DNA from: an uncultured Desulfuromonadales bacterium
GTDB taxonomy: Bacteria > Desulfobacterota > Desulfuromonadia > Desulfuromonadales > Geopsychrobacteraceae
NCBI GenBank assembly: GCA_945787335.1
Contig: CALZHR010000172.1
Coordinates: 1-42,019 of the forward strand
Length of the DNA: 42,019 bases
Reading direction: 5' to 3'
The notes under the pieces are model-generated. The model searched no databases, was not told the DNA's origin, and saw only the letters and a list, made by a program, of their open reading frames with translations. The position numbers and the translations under genes are program-made. Of the stretch, positions 10,855-18,974 are shown piece by piece; position 1 is the stretch's first letter, and each line of letters begins with the position of its first letter.

Positions 10855-11220
10855 ATGGTCAAACCTTACAAGGAGCGCCGCAAAGGGCCAGATTCGTTGC
10901 TTCGTCTTCTCACCTGGACCAACGCTCTGGCGGCGGTCGGCCTGTTTGCTGCCCTCTGCGTTGCCGCGGTTGCCAAGCCGGAAGTCGAAACCTTCTTCGA
11001 TCGTTTCTACAAGGTCAATGTTTACCGCCGCCCTTATTGGGACATGGCGCTGGTCGACTACATCGCCGCGCTGCTGATTTTAAGCGCGCTGACCAGCATC
11101 ATCGGCCTGATCATCAACAGCCGGCGCCGGCGGCGCAAGGAGGATTTCATCCGCAGCACGCTGGTGCTCTGCCTGCTGTTGTCGGTCGCCGGCCTGGGTT
11201 ATTATCTGGTTTATATCTAG
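10855..11220 (+). CDS. Small three-helix membrane protein of unknown function
   Basis: Not recognised. The 121-residue product has a basic N-terminus (VKPYKERRKGPDS), a hydrophobic helix at about 17-40, a short polar loop with YRRPYWDM, a second helix at about 61-84, a basic RRRRRKED loop and a third helix at about 98-120. That arrangement predicts an inner-membrane protein. The ATG at 10855 has AGGA at 10845-10848 and is preferred over an in-frame ATG at 10825, which has no ribosome site. It is divergent from clpS and convergent with the cysteine-cluster gene; neither neighbour suggests a function. Confidence 0.7.
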   Translation: MVKPYKERRKGPDSLLRLLTWTNALAAVGLFAALCVAAVAKPEVETFFDRFYKVNVYRRPYWDMALVDYIAALLILSALTSIIGLIINSRRRRRKEDFIRSTLVLCLLLSVAGLGYYLVYI

Positions 11221-11245
11221 ACATCGACCGGAAACAGCCGGCTCT

Positions 11246-11932
11246 TTAGTAAAGTTCCTGCCAGCTCAATCGCTTGCCGTTCAGCAGTTCCGCTTCCACC
11301 TCGGGATGACCGAGCAGGTAACGCACCAGCCCACTGACCTGGAAACTGCGCCCGTCGAGACCCGCTTTTTCCAGCCCGGCGGCCACCCCGGAGAACAGGC
11401 ACTCATAGAGCTGCTGCTGAAACTGGTGCATGATCACCGCGGACTCCTCGCCGAACACCTGTCCAGACAAGGCCTGCCGGCAGCTCTCGGCGTCGGTCGA
11501 GGTGATGCTGCGGCAGAGCAACGGCCGCACCGGATAGATGCTGCAGCAGCCCTGATCGTCCAGAAAGGCGCAGCCGCGACGCAGGAACATCCGCTCCTCG
11601 TCATCCAGCCCCCGCACCGCCTGCCAGAGATCTTCCAACTTGTCTGCAATCTTACTCCGGGTCTCTTCATCCAACTGCTGCAGGTAATGCACGATCGCCA
11701 GTCCTTCTGGAATCAGGGTCGACACGTTGACTACGCAGCAGCTGCCGCAGCCGGCGCCGCAGTCGATCAGCGAGCGGTCGCCATGCGGATTCCGGTCGAG
11801 AAAAGCTTCCGCTTCCGTTTCGATCTGCCGCAGTTCCGCCAACAGTTTCTCAGGGCCTGATTTTCTACGGCAGAGTTCTTCGACCACTCCGGCCGTCAAC
11901 TTCTGGCACAGATCAAATCTGAACTCACCCAT
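11246..11932 (-). CDS. YkgJ-family cysteine-cluster protein
   Basis: A 228-residue protein with the CxxxCxxCC-type cluster of the YkgJ/CxxCxxCC family (Pfam 'putative zinc- or iron-chelating domain'). CGAGCGSCC lies near residues 58-66, and a second group, CAFLDDQGCCSIYPVRPLLC, follows further on. The cysteines suggest bound metal or an Fe-S centre; the biochemical role of this family is not known to me. The ATG at 11932 is chosen because AGGAGG lies six bases upstream on the minus strand. Longer reading from 12031 has no such site. It is convergent with the small membrane protein gene and divergent from rmuC. Confidence 0.75.
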   Translation of the reverse strand: MGEFRFDLCQKLTAGVVEELCRRKSGPEKLLAELRQIETEAEAFLDRNPHGDRSLIDCGAGCGSCCVVNVSTLIPEGLAIVHYLQQLDEETRSKIADKLEDLWQAVRGLDDEERMFLRRGCAFLDDQGCCSIYPVRPLLCRSITSTDAESCRQALSGQVFGEESAVIMHQFQQQLYECLFSGVAAGLEKAGLDGRSFQVSGLVRYLLGHPEVEAELLNGKRLSWQELY

Positions 11933-12095
11933 TGCCGCCTCCTGCAAAAAGAACCGATACCGTGCTTCTATAACTCTAATTCTAGCGGACTGTCGGCGGC
12001 TGGCAAACCGCGCTCTTGTCGGCATCTGCAAGTTGCGCTATCTTGGTGGAAATTTTCCAGTTATTTCATACATTTTATTCGCAAGGACAAACATT

Positions 12096-13400
12096 TTGAA
12101 CCTCGACTCTCTCCCCCCGGAAAGCTGGCTGATCCTGGCCGGAGTGCTATGCATCGGCCTGCTCTGCGGCTGGCTGCTGGGTCGCCTGCAGGGCGACAAA
12201 ACCCTGCACCAGCAGCAGCACAAAGAACAGGCCGAGCGGGAGAAACTGCTTCAGCAGCTCGCCAGCCTCTCCGCCCAGCTGAGCGGTGAACGCAAGTCCA
12301 GCGCTGAAAAGCTGATGCTGCTCGAAGAACACCGGCAGAAAACCGAGCAGACCTTTCGGGCCCTTTCGGCCGAAGCGCTGGCCGCGAATAATCAGAGTTT
12401 TCTCGATCTGGCGAAGGCGAATCTGGAGAACTACCAGCAGCAGGCCAGGGGGGAGCTGGATAACCGCCAGCAGGCGATCCGCCAGCTGGTCAAGCCGCTG
12501 GAAGACTCGCTGCAGAAGGTCGACGGCAAAATCCAACAGCTCGAGCAGGCCCGGGTCGGCGCCTATTCCCGACTCGACGAGCAGCTCAGGTCGCTGCTGA
12601 CCAGCCAGGCCAACCTGGAGAAAGAGACCGGCAACCTGGTGCGCGCCCTGCGGACCCCGGCGGTGCGCGGCCGCTGGGGGGAGATCCAGCTGCGCAAAGT
12701 GGTCGAGATGGCCGGTATGCTCAACTATTGCGACTTTGTCGAACAGGAGACCGCCGACAGCGGCCGGCTGCGCCCCGACATGACCATCAAGCTGCCGAAC
12801 GGCCGCAACATCGTCGTCGACTCGAAGGCGCCGCTGCAGGCCTACCTGGAGTCGCTCGAGGCCGAATCCGATCCCCAGCGCAAGCTCTGCCTGCAGCGCC
12901 ACGCCCGGCAGATTCGCGATCACCTGCAGAAGCTCGCGGCGAAGAACTACTGGGAGCAGTTCCAGCCGACCCCCGAGTTCGTCGTCCTGTTTCTCCCCGG
13001 CGAAACCTTCTTCTCTGCAGCTCTCGCCGAAGATCCGGGGCTGATCGAGGCCGGGGTCGACCGCAAGGTGCTGCTCGCCACCCCGACCACCCTGATCGCC
13101 CTGCTGCGCGCCGTCGCCTACGGCTGGCGGCAGGAGCAGCTGACCGAAAACGCCGCAGCGATCAGTCGCCTGGGGCGCGACCTCTACGACCGGCTGGCGA
13201 CCCTCGGGCAGCATTTCAGCCAGATGGGCAAGGGGCTGGAAAAGGCGGTCGACAGTTACAACCGGGGGATCGCCTCATTCGACAGCCGGGTGCTGGTCGC
13301 CGCCCGCAAGTTCAAAGAGCTGGGCACCGAGAGCAGCAAGGAGATCGAAGCTCTGGAGGCGATCGACAAGGCCCCACGACCGCCGGAAACCCCAGACTGA
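12096..13400 (+). CDS. rmuC: DNA recombination protein RmuC
   Basis: RmuC-family protein, a membrane-anchored predicted nuclease-like factor that limits recombination at inverted repeats. The chosen TTG at 12096 has AAGGA at 12083-12087 and gives 434 residues: an N-terminal membrane helix (about 11-30), a long glutamine-rich coiled coil (about 35-190) and the conserved RmuC core (about 200-400). Hallmark blocks in the core are LRTPAVRGRWGEIQLRKVVE, RLRPDMTIKLPNGR, VDSKAPLQAYL and EFVVLFLPGE. The open frame extends upstream to 11727, but that part overlaps the opposite-strand cysteine-cluster gene and shows no family similarity. No clear terminator was seen after the stop. Confidence 0.9.
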   Translation: MNLDSLPPESWLILAGVLCIGLLCGWLLGRLQGDKTLHQQQHKEQAEREKLLQQLASLSAQLSGERKSSAEKLMLLEEHRQKTEQTFRALSAEALAANNQSFLDLAKANLENYQQQARGELDNRQQAIRQLVKPLEDSLQKVDGKIQQLEQARVGAYSRLDEQLRSLLTSQANLEKETGNLVRALRTPAVRGRWGEIQLRKVVEMAGMLNYCDFVEQETADSGRLRPDMTIKLPNGRNIVVDSKAPLQAYLESLEAESDPQRKLCLQRHARQIRDHLQKLAAKNYWEQFQPTPEFVVLFLPGETFFSAALAEDPGLIEAGVDRKVLLATPTTLIALLRAVAYGWRQEQLTENAAAISRLGRDLYDRLATLGQHFSQMGKGLEKAVDSYNRGIASFDSRVLVAARKFKELGTESSKEIEALEAIDKAPRPPETPD

Positions 13401-13456
13401 CCATCCCCTCCCCCTCCAGCCCCGCGACCAGAACCTGCTATTGGACACCAGCGGGA

Positions 13457-13499
13457 TTGCGAGCTATGATATTTCCAGATGATAATGATCGTCGCTTTC
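13457..13499 (+). promoter_or_regulatory. Putative sodN promoter with overlapping Fur-like box
   Basis: A possible -35 TTGCGA (13457-13462) and -10 GATAAT (13481-13486) are 18 bases apart, about 90 bases before sodN. The -10 lies within 13481-13499, which matches the classical 19-base Fur consensus (GATAATGATAATCATTATC) at 14 of 19 positions by eye. The left half, GATAATGAT, is perfect. A Fur-family repressor (Fur or the nickel sensor Nur) could therefore control the nickel enzyme. This is a hand alignment only. Confidence 0.45.
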
Positions 13500-13578
13500 C
13501 AGGGAGGGGAAGGATGCGGGACAATGCACCCTTTCACCCAAACAATTCAACGGTTGTGCATCCAGGAAGGAACGACCC

Positions 13579-14034
13579 ATGAAACTGACCCACCATATCA
13601 AACAACTGTTTCCAGCCGGAAACATCGTCAGCGCGCACTGTGACGGCCCCTGCGGCGTCTACGACCCCGCCTCGGCGCGTATCGCCGCCGAAGCGGTCCT
13701 GTCGATGACGAAGAAGATCCTGGCGCTGAACCCCGGTGACGGCAGCCACGCCACGGCCAACAGCCTCTCCCGCTTCATCGCTATCAAGGAAGAGCAGGCC
13801 CATCTTGCAAAAACCGAGCTGCTGGTGCTGTGGACCGACTACTTCAAGCCGAACCATCTGGAGCAGTTCCCCGAGCTGCACGACACCTTCTGGAAGGCGG
13901 CCAAGCTCTGCTCGGCGGTCAAGGTGGAGGTCAGCCAGGAGAAGGCTGAGGAACTGATGGCGGCGATCAAGAAGATTCACGACATGTTCTGGGCCACCAA
14001 GGGGCGTGAAGTCTCCTATTACACTGCCAGCTGA
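13579..14034 (+). CDS. sodN: Nickel superoxide dismutase (precursor)
   Basis: Ni-SOD, which dismutates superoxide with nickel bound by the N-terminal 'hook' of the mature protein. The 151-residue precursor has a 19-residue leader ending in A19, then H20-C21-D22-G23-P24-C25-G26-V27-Y28. This is the HCxxPCxxY hook with His1, Cys2 and Cys6 as nickel ligands. The rest aligns with the family four-helix subunit (ARIAAEAV, VLWTDYFKPNHLEQFPELH, KIHDMFWATK). The usual hook reads HCDLPCGVY; here position 4 is Gly instead of Leu. The leader must be removed to expose His1, and the maturation protease gene lies immediately downstream. GGAAGG lies upstream of the ATG. Confidence 0.93.
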   Translation: MKLTHHIKQLFPAGNIVSAHCDGPCGVYDPASARIAAEAVLSMTKKILALNPGDGSHATANSLSRFIAIKEEQAHLAKTELLVLWTDYFKPNHLEQFPELHDTFWKAAKLCSAVKVEVSQEKAEELMAAIKKIHDMFWATKGREVSYYTAS

Positions 14035-14057
14035 TCGAAGGCGCGAAACGTCTGCGA

Positions 14058-14399
14058 ATGCAAGAGAGTAACGGCAGAGAATTCGCCATGTGGCTGATCG
14101 GGCTCCGGCGGCGCTATCGGGTCGTCGGAGCCTCGATGCAACCGCTGCTCGACCCCGGCGATGAGGTGCTGGTCGACCCGCGCGCCTATCGTCATCAGCC
14201 CCCCCGGATCGGCGAAATCGTTGTCGCCAGGCATCCGGCTCAGGCCAACCTGCAGATCGTCAAGCGGGTGGCAGAGGTCCGGAGCGACGGCCGCTGCCAG
14301 TTGCAGGGCGACAACCCCGACCCGGCCCAAAGCAGCGACAGCATCGTCGCCGCCAGCCTGATTCTGGGCCGCGTCACCAGCCGTTTCGCCCCGGCCTGA
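14058..14399 (+). CDS. sodX: Nickel-type SOD maturation protease
   Basis: Signal-peptidase-like (S24/S26 fold) serine protease that trims the Ni-SOD leader so that the nickel hook can form. The 113 residues include the nucleophile S26 in VVGASMQPLL, the general base K69 in LQIVKRV, the PGDEVLVDP strand and the GDNPD/SxDS box, all typical of this family. There is no transmembrane helix, which fits a cytoplasmic maturase rather than a leader peptidase. The start is uncertain: 14058 has no close ribosome site, and the in-frame ATG at 14088 (103 residues) still keeps S26. It lies 23 bases after sodN and is surely co-transcribed. Confidence 0.9.
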   Translation: MQESNGREFAMWLIGLRRRYRVVGASMQPLLDPGDEVLVDPRAYRHQPPRIGEIVVARHPAQANLQIVKRVAEVRSDGRCQLQGDNPDPAQSSDSIVAASLILGRVTSRFAPA

Positions 14400-14546
14400 G
14401 CCCTAGTCCTCTCCTTTCTTCATTTCGAAACCACCCCGCTCCTCAGCAGAAAAACCCTCAAATGCCCATTGTTCATTAAGACGGCTGTGCTAAACTACGC
14501 CCATTCCTTGTTTATCCCAATCGCTGACCGAGACTGGAGAATTGCC

Positions 14547-15128
14547 ATGAATATCCGCTTGCTGTTAATCCTGCTTCTCGCCGCGCTGCTCATGAGCAGC
14601 TGCGGCTACAACACCCTCCAGCAGAATGAAGAAGCGGTCTTCGCCGCCTGGGGGGATGTCGAAGCGACCTACCAGCGCCGCGCCGACCTGATCCCCAACC
14701 TGGTCGAGACGGTCAAGGCCTACGCCGCCCACGAGCGGGAGACGCTGACCGAGGTGACCAACGCCCGGGCCAAGGTCGGGCAGATGACTATCTCCGCCGA
14801 CAAGCTCGGCGACCCGGCCCTGCTCCAGCAGTTCCAACAGGCGCAGGGGCAACTCTCCAGCGCCCTGTCACGGCTGATGGTGGTGGTCGAACGCTACCCT
14901 GATCTGAAAGCGAATCAGAACTTCCTCGACCTGCAGCATCAGCTGGAAGGGACCGAGAACCGCATCAACGTCGCCCGCCAGCGCTACAACGGCGCGGTAC
15001 AGACCTTCAACAGCTCGATCCGCACCTTCCCGAACAGCCTGACCAACAAGTTCCTGCTGCATCTCGAGCGCAAGGAACCGTTCAAGGCTGAAGCCGGCGC
15101 CGCCCAGGCCCCGAAGGTTTCCTTCTGA
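14547..15128 (+). CDS. lemA: LemA family protein
   Basis: A 193-residue LemA-family protein: a short N-terminal hydrophobic segment ending in a lipobox-like MSSC (C19), then a long alpha-helical domain. Family blocks are [34 protein letters not shown] (about 20-53), the NARAK helix and [20 protein letters not shown]. It is probably an envelope protein exposed outside the inner membrane. Its function is unknown, but it is very often encoded beside TPM-domain proteins, as here. ATG 14547 has GGAGA at 14535-14539 and its stop overlaps the next ATG by one base, so the two are coupled. Confidence 0.92.
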   Translation: MNIRLLLILLLAALLMSSCGYNTLQQNEEAVFAAWGDVEATYQRRADLIPNLVETVKAYAAHERETLTEVTNARAKVGQMTISADKLGDPALLQQFQQAQGQLSSALSRLMVVVERYPDLKANQNFLDLQHQLEGTENRINVARQRYNGAVQTFNSSIRTFPNSLTNKFLLHLERKEPFKAEAGAAQAPKVSF

Positions 15129-15859
15129 TGCGGATATTTTTCGCCGGGGTGCTGCTTCTGCTGTTTTTTTCCAGCGCCCCGGCGGCCCTTGATGTGCCAC
15201 CGGTCACCGGCTACGTCAACGACCGGGCCGGGTTGCTTTCGCAGTCTACGCTGCTGAAGCTGGAACAGTTCCTGCGCGAGTTTGAAAAGAGCGACTCGAC
15301 CCAGATCGTCGTGTTGACCATCCCGACCCTCGATGGCGAGGTGCTCGAAGAATACGCCCTGCGGGTGTTGGAGAGCTGGGGCGTGGGGCAGAAGGAGCAG
15401 GATAACGGCGCGCTGCTGCTGCTGGCCAAGCAGGAACGCAAAATCCGTATCGAGGTCGGCTACGGCCTGGAGGGGCGGCTGACCGACCTGCTGGCCGGCC
15501 GGATCATCGACAATGAGATCAGCCCGCGCCTGAAGCAGGGCGACTTTGACGGCGGCGTGATCTCCGGAGTGGTCGCCATGGCCGAAGCGGTGCGCGGCGA
15601 ATACCAGGGGACCGGCAGCACGAAAAAGAAGAAAAAGCGCTTCGACCCGTTCGGGCTGATCATTCTGTTCTTTTTCTTCGGCCCGCTCCTGGCCCGCCTC
15701 AGCGGCCGACGGAGCAGACGTTCACGCCGTGGCGGCATCTTCATCGGCGGTCCGCCCTTTGGTGGGGGCGGCGGTTACGGCGGCGGGGGTGGATTTGGCG
15801 GCGGCTTCGGTGGTGGGGGCGGCGGCGGAGGAGGCGGTGGTGCTTCCGGAGGCTGGTAA
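15128..15859 (+). CDS. TPM domain protein (YgcG family) with Gly-rich tail
   Basis: A 243-residue secreted or membrane-tethered protein: signal peptide (about 1-21, ending SSAPAA), TPM domain (about 28-150, with DRAGLLSQ, DSTQIVVLTIPTLDG, GALLLLAKQERKIRIEVGYG and LTDLLAGRIID), a basic linker, one membrane helix (about 176-194), and a C-terminal tail from about residue 207 made almost only of Gly with Tyr, Phe and a final Trp. This is the normal YgcG/TPM_phosphatase layout. The domain is thought to be a phosphatase-like or scaffold module facing the periplasm. Coupling with lemA suggests a complex. Confidence 0.88.
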   Translation: MRIFFAGVLLLLFFSSAPAALDVPPVTGYVNDRAGLLSQSTLLKLEQFLREFEKSDSTQIVVLTIPTLDGEVLEEYALRVLESWGVGQKEQDNGALLLLAKQERKIRIEVGYGLEGRLTDLLAGRIIDNEISPRLKQGDFDGGVISGVVAMAEAVRGEYQGTGSTKKKKKRFDPFGLIILFFFFGPLLARLSGRRSRRSRRGGIFIGGPPFGGGGGYGGGGGFGGGFGGGGGGGGGGGASGGW

Positions 15860-15925
15860 GGATGAAACTAAATTTCCCCACGGAAAAAACGCTGCGCGGG
15901 CCAGATAACCGGCATGAGGTCGTAA

Positions 15926-16555
15926 ATGAAACCAGCAAGTGAGTTCTTCACCGCTGAAGAGCAGCAGAAAATCATAGCGGCGGTCAAGGCGGCCGAAGAG
16001 AAAACCAGCGGCGAGATCGTGCCGATGGTGGTCGATTCCTCTTACGACTACCCGCGTGCCGAGCTGATCGGCGCCGGCAGCCTGGCGCTGGCGATCGGTC
16101 TGATGGCCAGCTGGATGTTTGGCGGTGACTCGATCTGGGTCTTCCTGCCGACCTTTGTTCTCTGTTATCTTCTTTTGCAGCAGCTGATCCGCCGGTTTCC
16201 GGATCTCAAGCGCAAGCTGATCCATCCGGATGAACTGACCACCGAAGTCAAAGAGAAGGCGATGGTCAGCTTTCTGGAGCTGGGCCTGCACGAAACCCGC
16301 GACCGGACCGGCATCCTGATCCTGATTTCGCTCTTCGAGCACCGGGTGCAGGTGCTGGCCGACAGCGGCATCAACGAGCAGGTCCCGGAACAGACCTGGG
16401 ACGAGATTGTCGCCATGATCGTCGCCGGAATAAAATCGAACGACGCCGGCACGGCCGTCTGCCGGGCGGTGGAGCGCTGTGGCGAGCTGCTGGCCTCGCA
16501 CCTGCCGGTCAAGAACGACGACAGTGATGAATTGCCGAACCTGATTCTGGAATAA
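15926..16555 (+). CDS. Second TPM domain protein
   Basis: A 209-residue paralogue-like TPM protein without a signal peptide. It begins with the TPM N-terminal motif (EFFTAEEQQKIIAAVKAAEEKTSGEIV, about 6-32), then two membrane helices (about 47-85), and resumes with the second half of the domain (about 95-190, RTGILILISLFEHRVQVLAD). The split of a TPM domain by a helical hairpin is known in this family. GAGG at 15916-15919 precedes the ATG. It lies 66 bases after the first TPM gene, which completes the common LemA-TPM-TPM arrangement. Confidence 0.85.
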   Translation: MKPASEFFTAEEQQKIIAAVKAAEEKTSGEIVPMVVDSSYDYPRAELIGAGSLALAIGLMASWMFGGDSIWVFLPTFVLCYLLLQQLIRRFPDLKRKLIHPDELTTEVKEKAMVSFLELGLHETRDRTGILILISLFEHRVQVLADSGINEQVPEQTWDEIVAMIVAGIKSNDAGTAVCRAVERCGELLASHLPVKNDDSDELPNLILE

Positions 16556-16574
16556 CTCGGAAGGGAATGCTGGA

Positions 16575-17030
16575 ATGAAAACTCACACTCACTTGCGGGC
16601 ATGCCGGACCGTTCTGCTCAGCCTGCTGCTGCTGCTCTTTTCCTGTGCGATCTGCTCTGCACAAAAACAACTCGGCGAAGCCACCCTGGTCCATTTCGAG
16701 ACCGCTTCGGCCGAGCTGAGCGGCAAACAGATCGCCAAGCTGGAAAAGCTGGCGGCGGCGATCAAAGGGCAGGCGATCGAACGGATTCTGGTCGAAGGCT
16801 ACTGCGACCGCCGGCGGATCGTCAACGACTACGCCTACGACACCAACCAGCAGCTCAGCCAGGCGCGCGCCTACAACGTCTCGATCTTCCTGCAGAATCG
16901 GACCGGCCTGCCGGCCAACCTGTTCAGCAGGTTCGGCTACGGCGCCAGCAAGATGGTCGCGGCGAATGACTCGCCCGCCGGCCTGGCGGTCAATCGGCGG
17001 GTTGAGGTCAGGGTGTTTCTCGCCGACTGA
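16575..17030 (+). CDS. OmpA-like C-terminal domain protein
   Basis: A 151-residue exported protein: basic N-terminus, signal peptide (about 1-33, ending ICSA), then one OmpA/MotB C-terminal domain (about 40-151). Recognisable parts are LVHFETASAELSGKQIAKLEKLA, ILVEGYCDRR, the NQQLSQARAYNV helix and the terminal NRRVEVRVFL. This fold binds peptidoglycan non-covalently; the conserved Asp and Arg contacts appear in the GYCD and NRRVEV blocks. No beta-barrel or lipobox is present, so it is probably soluble in the periplasm. It follows the second TPM gene by 19 bases and may belong to the same operon. Confidence 0.85.
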   Translation: MKTHTHLRACRTVLLSLLLLLFSCAICSAQKQLGEATLVHFETASAELSGKQIAKLEKLAAAIKGQAIERILVEGYCDRRRIVNDYAYDTNQQLSQARAYNVSIFLQNRTGLPANLFSRFGYGASKMVAANDSPAGLAVNRRVEVRVFLAD

Positions 17031-17053
17031 TAACGACAGAGCAACCTCATCGC

Positions 17054-17758
17054 CTATTCGACCAGCTCCTTAAGGGTCTCCGCCAGCTCCTGCTGGACCT
17101 GCGCCCAGAGCTCGCCGCCAGCCTGCGGCAGCGACTGATTCACTTCGACCTCGACCCCCAGATACTGTGCTTCCGGCAGCTCCTGCCGCAGCGCCGTCAC
17201 CAGCCCGTCGCTGGTTCCCCGGTACGGAGCGTTGCGGCGGATGCGCAGCTGCGGCAGCGCCACCTGCAGCTGCTGCTGCCAGAGGCTGCAGAGCTCGCTT
17301 TCGCCGGTTCGCGCCGGATCGTAGAGCAGGCCGATATCGACCTGTCGCTCGCGGCCGTCAAGAACCGGGACAAAGCTGTGCAGCGACAGGTGGATGACCG
17401 CGCCGTCTCTGGAAATCTGTTTCTGCAGTTTTTGGCGCATCTGCCGCCGGTAGGGTCCGTAATAACTGGAGAGGATCTGCTCCCGTTCGCTCTTAGGCAG
17501 CCGGCGGGTCAGCTCGGAAAACAGCTTCAAGTGCCCCTCCGAGCGGTTCAGGTCGATCAGCAGCCGGCTGATCTCCGAAACCACCAGCGGCGCGTTCAGC
17601 CGGCGGGCGAAGTCGCGGGCCAGCGGCAGCACGCCGATATCGTAGCCACGGTGGCTCACCAGCAACGCCTCGGCTCCAGCAAACAGCAGCCGGTACTCCG
17701 CCGGCACCCGGTTGCCGCCATGCTCACAGCTGATCAGAAACGCCGGTCGCTCAAGCAT
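17054..17758 (-). CDS. N-formylglutamate amidohydrolase family protein
   Basis: A 234-residue zinc-dependent amidohydrolase of the N-formylglutamate deformylase family (COG3741-like). Visible motifs are LISCEHGGNRVP near the N-terminus, a SHRGYDIG stretch, SRLLIDLNRS, HLSLHSFVPVLDG and LGVEVEVNQ. His and Glu in the SCEHGG and LHSF blocks are probable zinc ligands. No other histidine-degradation genes are nearby, so a role in histidine catabolism is unlikely. It is the last gene of a four-gene overlapping operon and its start lies eight bases inside the GCS2 gene. It probably hydrolyses an amide made, or removed, by the two ligases upstream; this is inference. Confidence 0.87.
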   Translation of the reverse strand: MLERPAFLISCEHGGNRVPAEYRLLFAGAEALLVSHRGYDIGVLPLARDFARRLNAPLVVSEISRLLIDLNRSEGHLKLFSELTRRLPKSEREQILSSYYGPYRRQMRQKLQKQISRDGAVIHLSLHSFVPVLDGRERQVDIGLLYDPARTGESELCSLWQQQLQVALPQLRIRRNAPYRGTSDGLVTALRQELPEAQYLGVEVEVNQSLPQAGGELWAQVQQELAETLKELVE

Positions 17759-18974
17759 CGAACATCCTCCCTGCGGCCAGACAAACGGCCAGCTGCTGAT
17801 AGACCTCGGCCAGCTGCGGCCGGGTCGGCTTCGTCCCCAACGCCCGCAGCAGCCGCCGCGCCAGCGGACCCTTTTCGAGGATCAGCTGCAGCGGCTCACC
17901 GAGCCGACTGCCGAACAGCGTCTCGGCCAGATGTTGCCAGAGCTCGGAAACGGTGGCGCTGCGTCCCGGGAAACCGAACAGATCGAGATAGTCGCTGTCC
18001 GCGATCAGCACCCGCTCCCCCTTGATGACCACCCGGTTGTAGAGGTTGGCCAGCGGCGTCTCGCTGCAGCGCTTCTGCTCGGCCGTCTCGCTCCAGCGCT
18101 GCTCGACCAGCGCCTGCAGCAGGGCGATGATCAGCTCGGCGATGGCGACATCGGCCGCCGGGCACTCCTGCAGGTCGAGCAGGCGGATTTCAATGGTATT
18201 GCGCTCGAAGCGGGCGATCGCCCCGCGCGAGTTGAGCCACTCCTCCTGCAGGATCCCCTCCGGATCCTGGGGCGCGATGGCCCGGTAGATCGGCTGGAGG
18301 ATCTTCTTCTGGTAGGCCTCGGCGGTAAAGGCTCCTTCCGGAATGACCTGCCCGGTAATCTGCGGGATGACCCGCTGATTGCTGCGGTAGACCTGCAGAC
18401 GGGTGTCCAGGACGCCGCTGATGCGACCGTCGACCAGCGGTGAGCTGGCCGCCAGCGCCGGCAGCAGCGGCAGCGCCAGGCGGATCGCGGCGTGCAGCCG
18501 GCCGAACTCCTCATCACCCCAGAACGGCAGGTTGATGTGGGCGCTCTGCAGGTTCGACCAGCCGTGCCCGCGGCAGCCGAAGATCCGGTTGTAGGCAGCG
18601 TAGATCGGCCCGTTGTCGTGCGGCCAGAGGCGGGTCTGGCTGGCCGGATCGAACCAGGGGTGCATCGCCCCCGGCAGCAGCTGACCGCCCGCGTCCGACA
18701 ACAACGCGTTGACCTGCGCCACCCCCTGCTGAAAAATCTCCGTCAGCCCGGCGGTCGAGGCGGCCGGACCGTTGGTCTTCAGCTCCAGCACATGCAGCAC
18801 CAGCTCGTTCGACCAGCGCAGCGGGCCGACCTCCACCTCGTTGGTCAGCTCGCCGGCCTGCGCGGTCAGAATCCGATCGGCGATCGGCAAAACGTCGAGG
18901 CTGTTGGAGTCGACGATCATGTACTCCAGTTCCAGGCCGACCCCCTCGAACAGGTGCAGCGGCGCGCAGCTCAT
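17751..18974 (-). CDS. Glutamate-cysteine ligase-like (GCS2 family) enzyme
   Basis: A 407-residue carboxylate-amine ligase of the GCS2/COG2170 type, which makes ATP-dependent gamma-glutamyl amide bonds. The family signature is at the N-terminus (GVGLELEYMIVD, about 12-23), followed by TNEVEVGPLRWSNELVLHVLELKTNGP with acidic metal ligands. GAMHPWFDP, GWSNLQSAHINLPFWGDEEF and the late RNTIEIRLLDLQECP strand also fit. It need not be true glutathione synthesis: no glutathione synthetase accompanies it, while a RimK-type ligase does. Start and preceding stop overlap (ATGA at 18971-18974). The physiological acceptor is unknown. Confidence 0.88.
   Translation of the reverse strand: MSCAPLHLFEGVGLELEYMIVDSNSLDVLPIADRILTAQAGELTNEVEVGPLRWSNELVLHVLELKTNGPAASTAGLTEIFQQGVAQVNALLSDAGGQLLPGAMHPWFDPASQTRLWPHDNGPIYAAYNRIFGCRGHGWSNLQSAHINLPFWGDEEFGRLHAAIRLALPLLPALAASSPLVDGRISGVLDTRLQVYRSNQRVIPQITGQVIPEGAFTAEAYQKKILQPIYRAIAPQDPEGILQEEWLNSRGAIARFERNTIEIRLLDLQECPAADVAIAELIIALLQALVEQRWSETAEQKRCSETPLANLYNRVVIKGERVLIADSDYLDLFGFPGRSATVSELWQHLAETLFGSRLGEPLQLILEKGPLARRLLRALGTKPTRPQLAEVYQQLAVCLAAGRMFDA

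Noticed and set aside
11727-12095. N-terminal extension of RmuC
   Set aside because: It overlaps the opposite-strand cysteine-cluster gene, shows no family similarity, and a TTG with ribosome site at 12096 gives the normal RmuC N-terminus.
17054-17758. Histidine-degradation (hut) role for the formylglutamate hydrolase
   Set aside because: No hutH/U/I-like genes are nearby and the gene is coupled to two ligases instead.
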